DNA of 64,000 nucleotides from Porphyromonadaceae bacterium UBA4262 (GTDB taxonomy: Bacteria; Bacteroidota; Bacteroidia; Bacteroidales; Muribaculaceae). This document shows, in pieces, positions 35,087-44,411 of the stretch (its first letter is position 1; the number at the start of each line of letters is the position of its first letter). The stretch covers positions 15,293-79,292 of the forward strand of contig DGWI01000028.1 in the NCBI GenBank assembly GCA_002396085.1, given 5' to 3'. The notes under the pieces are model-generated. The model was not told the origin of the DNA, did not search any database, and worked only from the letters and a program-made list of their open reading frames with translations. Made by a program: the position numbers and the translations under genes.

Positions 35087-38000
35087 TTGAAGTCATTCTT
35101 GCAGCAGGTGGCCGAATACTATGCCACCACATCGGGTATCGAGGATTTGTGCTTTGTTTTCCCCAATCGAAGGGGTGGCAAATTCTTTGAGCAACGGCTC
35201 ACCGAGGCCATCAATGGGCCGGCGATGATGCCACGCATCGTGGCTATGGCCGATTTTCTGAGCGACATCACAGGTTATAACCAGGTGGGGCAACTTGAGG
35301 CGATTCTTGTGTTGTACAAGGCCTATTGCCAGGTGATGGATGACAGTGCGGCTCCGATGGATACCTTTGTCTATTGGGCCAACCTGATTATCAATGACTT
35401 TAACGATGCTGATGTGAATCTGGTGGATGTGGAGCAACTGTATGCCAATCTGCACGACTTGCGACAGATTGCCACCGACTATCTCGACCCCGACCTCAAG
35501 CGTGACATTGAGCGGGTGCTCAACATTGACCTTCCTGCCGAGAATGATGAACGCTTCTGGCGTGAGCCCTGGCAGCCCAGGGAAGGTGAGGGCGATGTAC
35601 GCAAGGCCTACTTCAGCCTCTGGCAGAGGCTACATGACATCTACACCATCTATCACCAGATGCTTGCCGACAGGCGACTTCACACGGTGGGACGCATCTA
35701 TCGCGATGCTGTCGATTGTGTTAAACTCTTGCCCGACAATCGGTTGCCACAACGGGTCGTCATGGTGGGATTTTCATCACTGTCGGTCAGCGAGATGGCT
35801 ATTTTCAAGGCCTTGCAGCAACGTGGCAAGGCCGACTTCTGGTGGGACATTGCGCTTGACCAGTTGGCACATGACACCGACAATCCCGCGGGCCGCATGG
35901 TGAGGGAATATGCGGCGATGTTTGCCATGCCGGTTGCGCTGGAGCCTGTCACGCTCGACGGTAAGTGTGTCGAGGCGGTGGCGGTGCCGTCTCATGTGGG
36001 GCAAGCCAAGTGGGCGTTCAGCAAGGTAGACCAACTGATCGACCAGGGTGCCATCACACATCCCGACAACGCCATCAACACAGCGATTGTGCTGCCCGAC
36101 GAGACACTGTTCGTGCCGCTAATGAACTCGGTGACCCCCCGCATCGGGCGAATCAATGTCACAATGGGTTACCCCTTGCGCAGTGCCAACATCGTCTCGC
36201 TCATGCACTTGGTGGCCAAGGCACACAAGCAAGCCGCCCGCCGTGCAGGGCAGTGGACCTACTATCGCGAGGATGTCAAGGACATCATGTCGCACCCCAT
36301 CGTCAAGACCGTGTTCACGCGTCAGGCCATGCAGGTGACCAACCGCATTGTCGAGCAAAATCTGTGGAATGTGCCGGCCGACTGGTTGGAGTCCAAAGGT
36401 TTTGGCTCGATTTTTCATCCCCTCCACGATGTCACCGATCACAGGCAAGTGATTGCCTACATTGACCGGTTGATTGACTTCTGCCTGCAGGTCAATGAGC
36501 AGGCCAAGATAGCCGATGTGCCTGCCGATGATGTGCCTGAGCATGAGCATGACGATGATGCCGACATCCGCAAGACCTTGCCGCTGCAAAGTGCATTCAT
36601 TACATTGTATATTGAGGCTCTGGAGCAACTCAAGATGGCATTCAACGAGCATGGCATACCTGTGACCGACGACACACTCTTCTTCCTCATCGACAGGCTC
36701 ACCCAGTCGATGGTGGTGCCATTTGAGGGTGAGCCCTTGCAGGGACTGCAAATCATGGGATTGCAAGAGACACGCTCGCTCGACTTTGACAACATCATTG
36801 TCCTGTCGATGAACGAGCGGGTGTTCCCGCGACGGCACGGCATTGCGTCGCTCATCCCCGATGACCTCAGGGCGGCTTTCTATATGCTCACCGGCTCAAG
36901 GCAGGAAGCGATTGCTGCCTACGACTTCTATCGCCTTATCTCACGGGCCAGTCGGGTGGTGCTGGTCTACTCGACCACGACAGGCGGGGTGGGCGCTAGC
37001 GAGCCATCGCGTTTTGTCACACAACTCAAGTTGCTCTATGGCGACAAGGTCCACTTCTCAGAATATCGTGTCGATACCAAGGTCTCCTCGCCTGGCGATG
37101 CACCCATCGTTGTCGACAAGGCTACTGTGCCCATGCACGACTATGTCAATCCTAGTGCCGACATTGACCCGAAGCATGCCGCCTGTTTGTCTCACAGTTC
37201 AATCTCCGAGTACATCCAGTGTCCGCTCAAGTTCTATCTGCACCATGTTGAGCACCTGAGCGACTACACCGACAATGGAGATTTCATGGACTCTGGCACC
37301 TTCGGCACCATCATCCACGACACGTTGCAAGCGCTCTATTATCCACCCATGCCCGGAGGCGAGGAGCGTACCGGTGAATACACCGTCACGAGGCAGGACA
37401 TTGAGGATTTCATGCAAGGAAAGATGCAGGCCCAGGTTGTGCACTATATCAACAAGCATTACTTGCATCATGCCGACGACGAACCCATCGAGGGCGAGGC
37501 GCTCATCTTGCAAGATACCATCGAGACTTTTGTGCGTAGGGCTCTGGATTATGACCTGAAGTTGCTGCAGGAGAGCGCTGTGGACAGCCTCGTCGTGCTC
37601 GAGTGCGAGCATGACCACGCTGTGCAGTTTGACTTTGATGGCGTGAAGTTCAATTTTACCTACAAGCCCGACCGTGTGGATCGTGTTGCCGGACGGCTGC
37701 GCATGGTCGACTACAAGACCGGGCGCGATGAAACTGACTTCAAGGATGTGAACGACTTGTTCGAAGCGCCAAGTTCCAGCACCAAGCGACGCAAGGCCAT
37801 CGCTCAACTCATGCTCTATTGCAATGCGTGGCAACTGGAACACAGCGATGACCGCGTCATCTATCCTGTGATCTACAAGTTGCGTGACATCGACGCGACA
37901 GGTGTCTTTGAGATGCGGGCAATGCCTGGCAAGGGCAAAAAAGTCAACTTCGAGAAGCAACCCTATGTTTTCGAGGCCGACAGTGACTTCAACCGCGACT

Positions 38001-38122
38001 TCAAGACCCGCATGGCGCAGGTCATTGCCAGTCTGCTGGATTGCAACACTCAGTTCACACAGTGCAGTCCCGACGAGAAGTTCTGCCGTTATTGCCGTTT
38101 CGCTGACTTCTGTCGCAGATAG
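35087..38122 (+). CDS. AddB-like helicase/PD-(D/E)XK nuclease family protein
   Basis: A protein of 1011 residues. The best start is TTG at 35087 (KSFLQQVAEYYATTSG); no in-frame ATG is near. The N-terminal half looks like an inactivated UvrD-like helicase fold (CFVFPNRRGGKFF near the start, VMVGFSSLSVSEMAIFK, LQIMGLQETRSLDFDNIIVL). The C-terminal part is a RecB-like nuclease: SSISEYIQCPLKFYL, RMVDYKTGRDE (catalytic Asp and Lys), and a final Cys set CSPDEKFCRYCRFADFC, which with the earlier Cys could hold a 4Fe-4S cluster as in AddB. It would process double-strand breaks for recombination. The AddA partner is not in the window. The convergent mlaF gene ends only 3 bp away. Confidence 0.82.
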   Translation: MKSFLQQVAEYYATTSGIEDLCFVFPNRRGGKFFEQRLTEAINGPAMMPRIVAMADFLSDITGYNQVGQLEAILVLYKAYCQVMDDSAAPMDTFVYWANLIINDFNDADVNLVDVEQLYANLHDLRQIATDYLDPDLKRDIERVLNIDLPAENDERFWREPWQPREGEGDVRKAYFSLWQRLHDIYTIYHQMLADRRLHTVGRIYRDAVDCVKLLPDNRLPQRVVMVGFSSLSVSEMAIFKALQQRGKADFWWDIALDQLAHDTDNPAGRMVREYAAMFAMPVALEPVTLDGKCVEAVAVPSHVGQAKWAFSKVDQLIDQGAITHPDNAINTAIVLPDETLFVPLMNSVTPRIGRINVTMGYPLRSANIVSLMHLVAKAHKQAARRAGQWTYYREDVKDIMSHPIVKTVFTRQAMQVTNRIVEQNLWNVPADWLESKGFGSIFHPLHDVTDHRQVIAYIDRLIDFCLQVNEQAKIADVPADDVPEHEHDDDADIRKTLPLQSAFITLYIEALEQLKMAFNEHGIPVTDDTLFFLIDRLTQSMVVPFEGEPLQGLQIMGLQETRSLDFDNIIVLSMNERVFPRRHGIASLIPDDLRAAFYMLTGSRQEAIAAYDFYRLISRASRVVLVYSTTTGGVGASEPSRFVTQLKLLYGDKVHFSEYRVDTKVSSPGDAPIVVDKATVPMHDYVNPSADIDPKHAACLSHSSISEYIQCPLKFYLHHVEHLSDYTDNGDFMDSGTFGTIIHDTLQALYYPPMPGGEERTGEYTVTRQDIEDFMQGKMQAQVVHYINKHYLHHADDEPIEGEALILQDTIETFVRRALDYDLKLLQESAVDSLVVLECEHDHAVQFDFDGVKFNFTYKPDRVDRVAGRLRMVDYKTGRDETDFKDVNDLFEAPSSSTKRRKAIAQLMLYCNAWQLEHSDDRVIYPVIYKLRDIDATGVFEMRAMPGKGKKVNFEKQPYVFEADSDFNRDFKTRMAQVIASLLDCNTQFTQCSPDEKFCRYCRFADFCRR

Positions 38123-38125
38123 GAT

Positions 38126-38926
38126 CTACTTGGTGGTATTGGTGCGCTGATAGCCGTGTTTGAGGCGATAACGACGCACGTCACGGAACAGGTCGGTGGC
38201 GTAGACAAAGTTGTTCAGGTCGTCATTGTCCTGGCTGTAAATCTCCTCCTTGTTACCGATCCAGCCCACGTGACCCTTGTTGACAAACACGATGTTCTCG
38301 CCGATGCCCATCACCGAGTTCATGTCGTGCGTGTTGATGATGGTGGTGATGCCAAACTCATGCGTGATGTCGCTCAACAAGTCGTCGATGACAATCGAGG
38401 TCTTTGGGTCCAGACCCGAGTTAGGCTCGTCACAGAACAGATACTTGGGATTCAGGGCGATGGCGCGTGCAATGGCTGCACGCTTCTGCATGCCGCCCGA
38501 CAGTTCGCTGGGATACTTGTTCTCGCTGCCTGTCAGGTTAACACGGTCGATGCAGAACTGAGCACGCTCGCGCTGCTCCTCGGCACTCATACTCGAGAAC
38601 ATCATCAGCGGGAACATCACGTTGCCCATCACGGTCTCGCTGTCAAACAAGGCCGAACCCTGGAACAGCATGCCTATCTCCTTGCGCAACTCCTTCAGTT
38701 GCTTGCGATCCATCTGCGTGATGTCACGACCATCATACAGGATTTGTCCCGTATCGGGCTTGAAGAGCCCCACGATATTCTTGACCAGCACTGTCTTGCC
38801 CGAACCACTCTGGCCGATAATCAGGTTGGTCTTGCCATCATAGAATGTGGCATTGATGTCGTACAGCACCTGGCGTCGACCGCCCACGTCATCAAACGAT
38901 TTTTCTACTCCCTTGACTTCTATCAT
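38126..38926 (-). CDS. MlaF-type ABC transporter ATPase
   Basis: A protein of 266 residues with Walker A GQSGSGKTVLVKN, signature LSGGMQKRAAIARAIALNP and Walker B YLFCDEPNSGLDP. The GMQKRA signature is typical of the Mla/Mce phospholipid transport ATPase. It pairs with the permease gene just upstream (20 bp apart). The system moves phospholipids between inner and outer membranes to keep outer-membrane asymmetry. A substrate-binding MlaD gene is not seen here. Confidence 0.88.
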   Translation of the reverse strand: MIEVKGVEKSFDDVGGRRQVLYDINATFYDGKTNLIIGQSGSGKTVLVKNIVGLFKPDTGQILYDGRDITQMDRKQLKELRKEIGMLFQGSALFDSETVMGNVMFPLMMFSSMSAEEQRERAQFCIDRVNLTGSENKYPSELSGGMQKRAAIARAIALNPKYLFCDEPNSGLDPKTSIVIDDLLSDITHEFGITTIINTHDMNSVMGIGENIVFVNKGHVGWIGNKEEIYSQDNDDLNNFVYATDLFRDVRRYRLKHGYQRTNTTK

Positions 38927-38946
38927 TTCGGTTGTCAGTTTTCAGT

Positions 38947-39696
38947 TTATTGAAGCATCAGTTTGGTCAAGATCACATCCACCACCAGAATCATGATGTT
39001 GCTCATCACCACGGCGTTGGTACTGGCCTTGCCCACCTCGATCGAGCCCCCCTGCACCGTGTAGCCGTAGTAGGACGAGATGCTCGAGATGATGAAGGCA
39101 AAGAACAGTGACTTGATCAGCGCAAACCACACATACCACTCGATAAACATCGTCTGGATGCCATAGATGTAGGTCTTTGGATCGACAATGCTCGTCAGCA
39201 CGCATATCAGATAGCCGCCGAATAGGCTGGTTGCCATGCAGATGGTCACCAAGAACGGCATGATGGTGATCAGCCCCAGCACCTTGGGCATCACCAGGAA
39301 GTTGGCCGAGTTGATACCCATGATGTCGAGCGCATCGATCTGCTCGGTTACACGCATGGTGCCTATCTCGCTGGCGATGTTCGAGCCTATCTTGCCCGAC
39401 AGAATCAGGCACAAGATGGATGACGAGAACTCCAGCAAGATAATCTCGCGAGTGGTCAAGCCCACCGTGTAGCGTGGCAACAACGGGTTGTTAATGTTCA
39501 ACTTGATGAGGATGGTGCACAATGACCCGATGAACAGCGACACAATCAGAATCAACGGAATCGAGTCAATGCCCAGTTTGGCCATCTCGTCCAAATAGCG
39601 TTTGAAGAACACCTTCCACTTCTCGGGCACACCGATGCTGCGCCACATGAACATGCAGTAGTTTCCAAACGAGTCCAACGATTTATTGAGTAACAT
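38947..39696 (-). CDS. MlaE-type phospholipid ABC permease
   Basis: A protein of 249 residues and five or six hydrophobic segments. The family signature EIGTMRVTEQIDALDIMGIN is clear, as is SLFIGSLCTILIKLN earlier. It works with the MlaF ATPase encoded just downstream in the inner membrane. The first residues (MLLNKSLDSFGNYCMFMWRS) resemble the amphipathic start of Bacteroidota MlaE proteins. Confidence 0.88.
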   Translation of the reverse strand: MLLNKSLDSFGNYCMFMWRSIGVPEKWKVFFKRYLDEMAKLGIDSIPLILIVSLFIGSLCTILIKLNINNPLLPRYTVGLTTREIILLEFSSSILCLILSGKIGSNIASEIGTMRVTEQIDALDIMGINSANFLVMPKVLGLITIMPFLVTICMATSLFGGYLICVLTSIVDPKTYIYGIQTMFIEWYVWFALIKSLFFAFIISSISSYYGYTVQGGSIEVGKASTNAVVMSNIMILVVDVILTKLMLQ

Positions 39697-39780
39697 CTTA
39701 TTTAAATTATTTAGAATTAAGTATGCAGGGATGCGGCATGCCGCATGTGCATTAGATTGTAAAAATTGACGATGCGCAAA

Positions 39781-40359
39781 TCATATCAGCGCACTCTCGT
39801 CGATGAGGTTGTTGAGGATGGCATAGACCGTGAGGCCTGCCACACTCTTGATGCCGGTCTTGTGCATGATGTTCTTGCGGTGAGAGATGACTGTGTGAAC
39901 CGACACATTGAGCGTGTCGGCTATCTCCTTGTTGGTCAGACCTCGGGCCACCTGAACCAGAACATCGGTCTCACGGCGTGACAGTTCGTAACTTCCCGCC
40001 TGGCTTTGTTCCAAGGAATGGAACGATTGGGTTACGCGCACCAGAGTCTCGACAATGGTGCCGCGGTTGTCGCGAATGTCCACGACAGCGTCATAACGCT
40101 TGAGCACCAGCGGCTCGACATACTGGTAGACCAGAGCCACCACGGGAATCGCAGTGTCGGCCAGCAGTTGCGACGGTTGTGATGCCAGGGTGGGGTTAAG
40201 GATAATCACGTCAGGCTTGCCGGTGACCAGACGTTCGCCCAGGCCATCAAGGCTATAGAGCGGGGATAATACCTTGAACCGCGTTTGCTCGCCCAGCAGA
40301 CTCGATAGCCCCTCAACGATGACCTCAGAGGGCTCGATGATGAGAACACGAGTTTTCAT
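39781..40359 (-). CDS. LuxR-type regulator with atypical receiver domain
   Basis: A protein of 192 residues. Residues 1-115 fold like a response-regulator receiver (VLIIEPSEVIVEGLSSLLG), but the phospho-acceptor position reads VIILNPTL, where an Asp is expected after the hydrophobic strand; it is Asn here. The acidic pair near the start is also reduced (IEPSE). The C-terminal part is a LuxR/GerE helix-turn-helix: LSRRETDVLVQVARGLTNKE and NVSVHTVISHRKNIMHKTGI. So it probably does not use normal phosphorylation. Its start overlaps the stop of the hemerythrin gene upstream (ATGA), which points to a shared function, perhaps sensing oxygen, NO or iron. Confidence 0.82.
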   Translation of the reverse strand: MKTRVLIIEPSEVIVEGLSSLLGEQTRFKVLSPLYSLDGLGERLVTGKPDVIILNPTLASQPSQLLADTAIPVVALVYQYVEPLVLKRYDAVVDIRDNRGTIVETLVRVTQSFHSLEQSQAGSYELSRRETDVLVQVARGLTNKEIADTLNVSVHTVISHRKNIMHKTGIKSVAGLTVYAILNNLIDESALI

Positions 40360-41048
40360 GACACGCTCCTTTCCAGGTGCAGCACATAGGGTACCATCAC
40401 CTTCTCTTCGACCAGGCTGTGACGGTTCAGGTCCAATGACAATTGCAGGATGTCATACACCATGTCGACGGTGTCGTCGCTAGTCACGCTCTCGGGCAGA
40501 TACTTGAAGATAATTTGCACCAAGTCGCCCAGTTTATCCTCAAGATTGCCATGGTTGTCAACAAACTTGCTCATGTTGTAGGTCGAGTCGCATTGGCCAT
40601 TCTGCAACGCCTCGATGTGGCGGAACACCGTGTTGTCCTCATGGCCGAAGTGGTCTAGCACCTCGGTGCGGTAGACCTCAAAAAAACGACGCAACACGGT
40701 GCCGACGCGGTCGGGCAAGTGCTCGGCTATGTGCCGCAAGTGATGCTCGATGTGTGGCAACTGACGCTCGACGTAATAGTGGTGAGAGTTGCGCAGATAG
40801 GGCACCAGGCAAGTCATGTCGGTACTCAATATCTGCTCGCGCGTGGGTTCATATTGCGCGAAACTGTAGACATTGCTGATGAGCAAGAAGAACCCCGGAT
40901 CAACGCCGTGACGCTGACACACCTCGGCTACCGAGCGGTCGCCAAAGCCTAGTGTGATGCCCATGCGTTGCAAGATCATCATCAACTCGGCGTGAGCGGT
41001 GATCAGTTCGCCCATCTTCATTGTCGGGTCATTCAGATATATGGCCAT
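40356..41048 (-). CDS. Hemerythrin-domain protein, RIC/ScdA-like
   Basis: A protein of 230 residues from the ATG at 41048 (MAIYLNDPTMKMGELI); longer in-frame starts run into the promoter. The first 75 residues resemble the ScdA N-terminal domain (ILQRMGITLGFGDRSVAEVC) without its usual CC motif. The rest is a four-helix hemerythrin-like bundle with iron-ligand candidates in RQLPHIEHHLRHIAEHL, DHFGHEDNTVFRHIEAL and LNRHSLVEEKVMVPYVLHL. Relatives (YtfE, ScdA) repair iron-sulfur clusters after oxidative or nitrosative damage. It is translationally coupled to a LuxR-type regulator. Confidence 0.82.
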   Translation of the reverse strand: MAIYLNDPTMKMGELITAHAELMMILQRMGITLGFGDRSVAEVCQRHGVDPGFFLLISNVYSFAQYEPTREQILSTDMTCLVPYLRNSHHYYVERQLPHIEHHLRHIAEHLPDRVGTVLRRFFEVYRTEVLDHFGHEDNTVFRHIEALQNGQCDSTYNMSKFVDNHGNLEDKLGDLVQIIFKYLPESVTSDDTVDMVYDILQLSLDLNRHSLVEEKVMVPYVLHLERSVS

Positions 41049-41148
41049 GTTTTTGTTACAAGTTAGACGTGTTACAAATGATGAGTTTCGTGTCAATAGG
41101 GTCACGGGTTGACCGGTTGCTACATCGCTGTGACAAGAAAACAAACGA

Positions 41149-41180
41149 CAAAGATAGTGTTTTTTGTGCATATCTGCCAA
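41149..41180 (-). promoter_or_regulatory. Promoter of the hemerythrin/LuxR operon
   Basis: Minus strand: TATCTTTG (41149-41156) with TTGG (41177-41180) 20 bp upstream. The leader would be about 95 nt. Confidence 0.55.
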
Positions 41181-41250
41181 GAAAATCCCTAAAAACACGA
41201 ACTTTGGTAAAATAAAAGTCATGCAACATGTGAATTTGTGAGTTTTTTTG

Positions 41251-41258
41251 TAATTTTG
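41251..41258 (+). promoter_or_regulatory. -7 box of udk
   Basis: TAATTTTG fits TAnnTTTG, 44 bp before the udk start. No good TTTG stands at the standard spacing. Confidence 0.5.
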
Positions 41259-41302
41259 TCGGTTGGAATGCAATGTTGCGTCCCGTTTAAAGAACTAACA
41301 CT

Positions 41303-41911
41303 ATGCTAATCATCGGTATCGCTGGCGGAACCGGGTCGGGAAAGACCACGGTGGTGCGCAAAATTATGGATCGTCTCCCCAAGGGGGAGGTGGGTATCAT
41401 CTCACAAGACAACTACTATAAGGATTCAAGCCACATACCTCTGGAGGAACGCCAAAAGATCAACTTTGACGAGCCGGCAGCATTCGATTGGGACTTGCTG
41501 CTCGAGCACTTGCAGTTGCTCAAGCAAGGAAAGAGCATCGAGATGCCAACCTACTCTTACATCACCAGCACGCGACAGGCCGAGACTATACCCATGGGGC
41601 CCCATGAGGTGGTTGTCATCGAGGGTATCCTTGTGCTCAGCGACGAACGCCTGCGCGACATGATGGACATCAAGGTGTTTGTCGATGCCGATGCCGACGA
41701 CCGCCTCATCCGTGTCATCGCCCGCGACTGCATCGAGCGTGGGCGCACTGCTCAGGAGGTCATCGACCGCTATCAGAGTGTGCTCAAACCCATGCACATG
41801 CTGCACATCGAGCCGTGCAAGCGATATGCCAACATCATTGTCCCCGAGGGTGGGCACAACGAGGTTGCTATCAACATGATTACTGACTATATCAAGGCAA
41901 AACTCTCATAA
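41303..41911 (+). CDS. udk: Uridine kinase
   Basis: A protein of 202 residues with P-loop GIAGGTGSGKTTVVRK, QDNYYKD, NFDEPAAFDWDLL and the IEGILVL strand, all typical of uridine/cytidine kinase. It phosphorylates uridine or cytidine with ATP or GTP for pyrimidine salvage in the cytoplasm. It is followed after 12 bp by lptB, so the two are likely co-transcribed. Confidence 0.93.
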   Translation: MLIIGIAGGTGSGKTTVVRKIMDRLPKGEVGIISQDNYYKDSSHIPLEERQKINFDEPAAFDWDLLLEHLQLLKQGKSIEMPTYSYITSTRQAETIPMGPHEVVVIEGILVLSDERLRDMMDIKVFVDADADDRLIRVIARDCIERGRTAQEVIDRYQSVLKPMHMLHIEPCKRYANIIVPEGGHNEVAINMITDYIKAKLS

Positions 41912-41923
41912 CGAAGGGCAAAC

Positions 41924-42784
41924 ATGGCGATAAAACTACCATGGATCAAGGCCAAAGGCGGCGATAAAGCGACCAAAAAGGAAGTTGTCAAGCCCGGAAG
42001 CAAGGAGGTGGCTGCAAGGCTGCATCAGTCGGGCGAGGAGGGCACGCTTGTGCTCACTACCGACAAGTTGGTCAAGAAGTACCGTCAGCGCACTGTCGCT
42101 AACCAAGTGTCGATCGAGGTGCATCAGGGCGAGATCGTCGGTCTGTTGGGACCCAATGGTGCTGGCAAGACCACGACATTCTATATGACAACAGGCCTGG
42201 TCACGCCCAATGCCGGCCGGGTGTTTCTCAACGATGTGGACATCACAGGACTGCCTGTCTACAAACGGGCACAATTGGGCATTGGCTACCTGCCGCAGGA
42301 AGCATCGGTGTTTCGCACACTCAGTGTCGAGGACAACATCCGCACCATCCTCGAGATGACCGACACCACTCCCGAGCAGCAACGCGACCGGCTGGAGGAA
42401 CTCATCTCGGAGTTCCACTTGCAGAAGGTGCGCAAGAATCTGGGCAACCGCCTCTCGGGTGGTGAACGCCGACGTTGCGAGATTGCGCGATGCCTGGCCA
42501 TCAACCCACGCTTCATCATGCTCGATGAGCCGTTTGCGGGTGTCGACCCTATTGCTGTCGAGGACATCCAGAGCATTGTCTACAAACTCAAGTCGAAGAA
42601 CATCGGCATTCTCATCACCGACCACAATGCCCCTGAGACACTCAGCATCACCGACCGTGCCTATCTGCTCTTTGAGGGCAAGATTCTCTTTGAAGGAACC
42701 AGCGAGGAGTTGGCTGTCAACCCTGTCGTCAGGGAGAAATACCTCGGTTCCAACTTCATCTTCCGACGCAAACACTTCGACTGA
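41924..42784 (+). CDS. lptB: LPS export ABC ATPase LptB
   Basis: A protein of 286 residues. Walker A is GLLGPNGAGKTTTFYM, the signature is LSGGERRRCEIAR and Walker B is FIMLDEPFAGVDP, the pattern of LptB. About 40 extra N-terminal residues (Lys-rich, MAIKLPWIKAKGGDKATKKE) precede the usual start near LVLTTDKLVKKY; an internal start there is not obvious. LptB powers LPS extraction from the inner membrane with LptF and LptG, which are not in the window. Confidence 0.9.
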   Translation: MAIKLPWIKAKGGDKATKKEVVKPGSKEVAARLHQSGEEGTLVLTTDKLVKKYRQRTVANQVSIEVHQGEIVGLLGPNGAGKTTTFYMTTGLVTPNAGRVFLNDVDITGLPVYKRAQLGIGYLPQEASVFRTLSVEDNIRTILEMTDTTPEQQRDRLEELISEFHLQKVRKNLGNRLSGGERRRCEIARCLAINPRFIMLDEPFAGVDPIAVEDIQSIVYKLKSKNIGILITDHNAPETLSITDRAYLLFEGKILFEGTSEELAVNPVVREKYLGSNFIFRRKHFD

Positions 42785-42828
42785 AATGTTAAAAATCACA
42801 ATGCTGCAAAAATAATTGTGCATTATGA

Positions 42829-42859
42829 GTTGTTCATTGCGGCTTTTTTTGTACTTTTG
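42829..42859 (+). promoter_or_regulatory. Promoter of the L25 gene
   Basis: TACTTTTG (42852-42859) with GTTG (42829-42832) at 19 bp. The leader to the ATG at 42948 is about 85 nt. Confidence 0.6.
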
Positions 42860-42947
42860 CGGCGCTTTTTGAGAACCTCTCAAGGTTTCCCGTGTGATGG
42901 GAAATTAAGGCAAACTTAATTTTTAGTAACACAACAACTTAACTCAA

Positions 42948-43625
42948 ATGAAGACATTCCAACTGAATGCTGAGCCGAGAACTGACCTCGGCAAGAAGGC
43001 CGCTAAGGCCCTGCGCAAAGAGAACAAGATTCCTGTAGTGCTCAACGGTGGCAAACTCGTTGAACTCAAGGACGGTAAGTATGAGGGTAACCTGCTCGCT
43101 GGCGAGAAGGTTGTTCCCGTGGGTCGCGATGGCAAGGCCATCATCACCACTGACCTCTGGGTCAATGCTGCTGATGTGCGCAAACTCGTCTACACTCCCG
43201 AGATTTTTGTGATCGACCTCACTTTCGACGGCCAGACCAAGAAGGCTGTCCTGAAGGATATCCAGTTCCACGCAGTGAGCGACGCTATCATGCACATCGA
43301 CCTGCTCGAGGTCTACGAGGACAAGCCCGTCACCATGGAGGTGCCTGTGCACGTCGAGGGCCACGCTGCCGGTGTTAAGGCTGGTGGTAAGCTCTACCTG
43401 TCGATGAAGAAGGTCAAGGTTCGCGGTCTGTACAGCAAGTTGCCCGAGACGATCATGGTCAACGTGAGCGATCTGCAGATTGGTCATGCCATCAAGGTGC
43501 GCGACATGCACTTTGACGACTATGAGTTGGTCAGCGCCAAGGAACTCGTTATCTGCGGTGTCAAGGCTACTCGTGCTTCGGCCAACGCTGCCGCTAGCGA
43601 GGAAGGTGAAGAGGCTGCCGAGTAA
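42948..43625 (+). CDS. rplY: Ribosomal protein L25 (general stress CTC type)
   Basis: A protein of 225 residues with the two-domain CTC layout: an N-terminal 5S-rRNA-binding beta barrel (RTDLGKKAAKALRKENKIPV) and a C-terminal domain (VPVHVEGHAAGVKAGGKLYL). The tail is acidic and Ala-rich (AAASEEGEEAAE). It binds 5S rRNA in the large ribosomal subunit. It is followed by a hairpin and then pth, a common neighbour of L25. Confidence 0.92.
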   Translation: MKTFQLNAEPRTDLGKKAAKALRKENKIPVVLNGGKLVELKDGKYEGNLLAGEKVVPVGRDGKAIITTDLWVNAADVRKLVYTPEIFVIDLTFDGQTKKAVLKDIQFHAVSDAIMHIDLLEVYEDKPVTMEVPVHVEGHAAGVKAGGKLYLSMKKVKVRGLYSKLPETIMVNVSDLQIGHAIKVRDMHFDDYELVSAKELVICGVKATRASANAAASEEGEEAAE

Positions 43626-43643
43626 CACGCTGCTCAATCATCA

Positions 43644-43687
43644 ACCGCGAATTTCTGCACCCGTCAAAGGCCGTGGAAATTCGCGGT
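43644..43687 (+). terminator. Hairpin between the L25 and pth genes
   Basis: A 12-bp perfect stem ACCGCGAATTTC/GAAATTCGCGGT (43644-43655 with 43676-43687) and a 20-nt loop. The T run after it is poor, so read-through into pth is likely. Confidence 0.55.
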
Positions 43688-43717
43688 TTCTCATAACCAT
43701 CAATTTCAACGATTATC

Positions 43718-44362
43718 ATGAGTTGTCTGCTGAACAAGATTCTTGCCCTGTTCGGCAAGAGTAAACAACAACTACCCGAACCCACTGAACCCGAGCAAAT
43801 GAAATTTTTAGTTGTAGGATTGGGTAATATTGGTGCTGAATATCAAGGCACGCGACACAACATCGGCTTCACGGTCGTCAATGCACTGGTCGAGCAGGCA
43901 GGTGCAACTTTTGCCACCCAGCGCTATGGCGATGTGGCTCAGATGCGTGTCAAGAACCAGCAACTGCTGGTGCTCAAGCCGTCAACCTATATGAACCTCA
44001 GCGGTGAGGCGGTGCGTTACTGGGCACAGAAAGAGAAGATTGCACTCGATCATATCCTTGTTGTGGTCGATGACATTGCATTGCCGTTTGGTGCGATACG
44101 CATGCGCGGCAAGGGGGCTGATGGCGGTCACAATGGGCTCAAGAGCATCGACCAACTGTTAGGCAGCCAGCAGTATGCACGGTTGCGCTTCGGGGTGGGC
44201 AATGACTTCCCGCGGGGGGCTCAGGTCGACTATGTGCTGGGGCATCCCACTGCCGAGGAGTTGGCCATCCTGCCCGAGCGGGCCAGGGTCGCTTGCGATG
44301 CCATCAAGGCCTTCTGCCTCTCGGGCATCGACTTCGCCATGACCCACTACAACAACAAATAA
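43718..44362 (+). CDS. pth: Peptidyl-tRNA hydrolase
   Basis: A protein of 214 residues. The enzyme core begins at MKFLVVGLGNIGAEYQGTRH, residue 28, so there is either an extra N-terminal segment (MSCLLNKILALFGKSKQ) or the true start is the ATG at 43799. Catalytic His in GTRHNIGF, with VDDIALPFGAIRMR and the GGHNGLKSI stretch. It frees tRNA from peptidyl-tRNA dropped by ribosomes. It follows the L25 gene. Confidence 0.92.
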   Translation: MSCLLNKILALFGKSKQQLPEPTEPEQMKFLVVGLGNIGAEYQGTRHNIGFTVVNALVEQAGATFATQRYGDVAQMRVKNQQLLVLKPSTYMNLSGEAVRYWAQKEKIALDHILVVVDDIALPFGAIRMRGKGADGGHNGLKSIDQLLGSQQYARLRFGVGNDFPRGAQVDYVLGHPTAEELAILPERARVACDAIKAFCLSGIDFAMTHYNNK

Positions 44363-44411
44363 GGTGTGGATTGTCCACCGATAATAGCATTACAATTCTC
44401 AATTTAGACAA

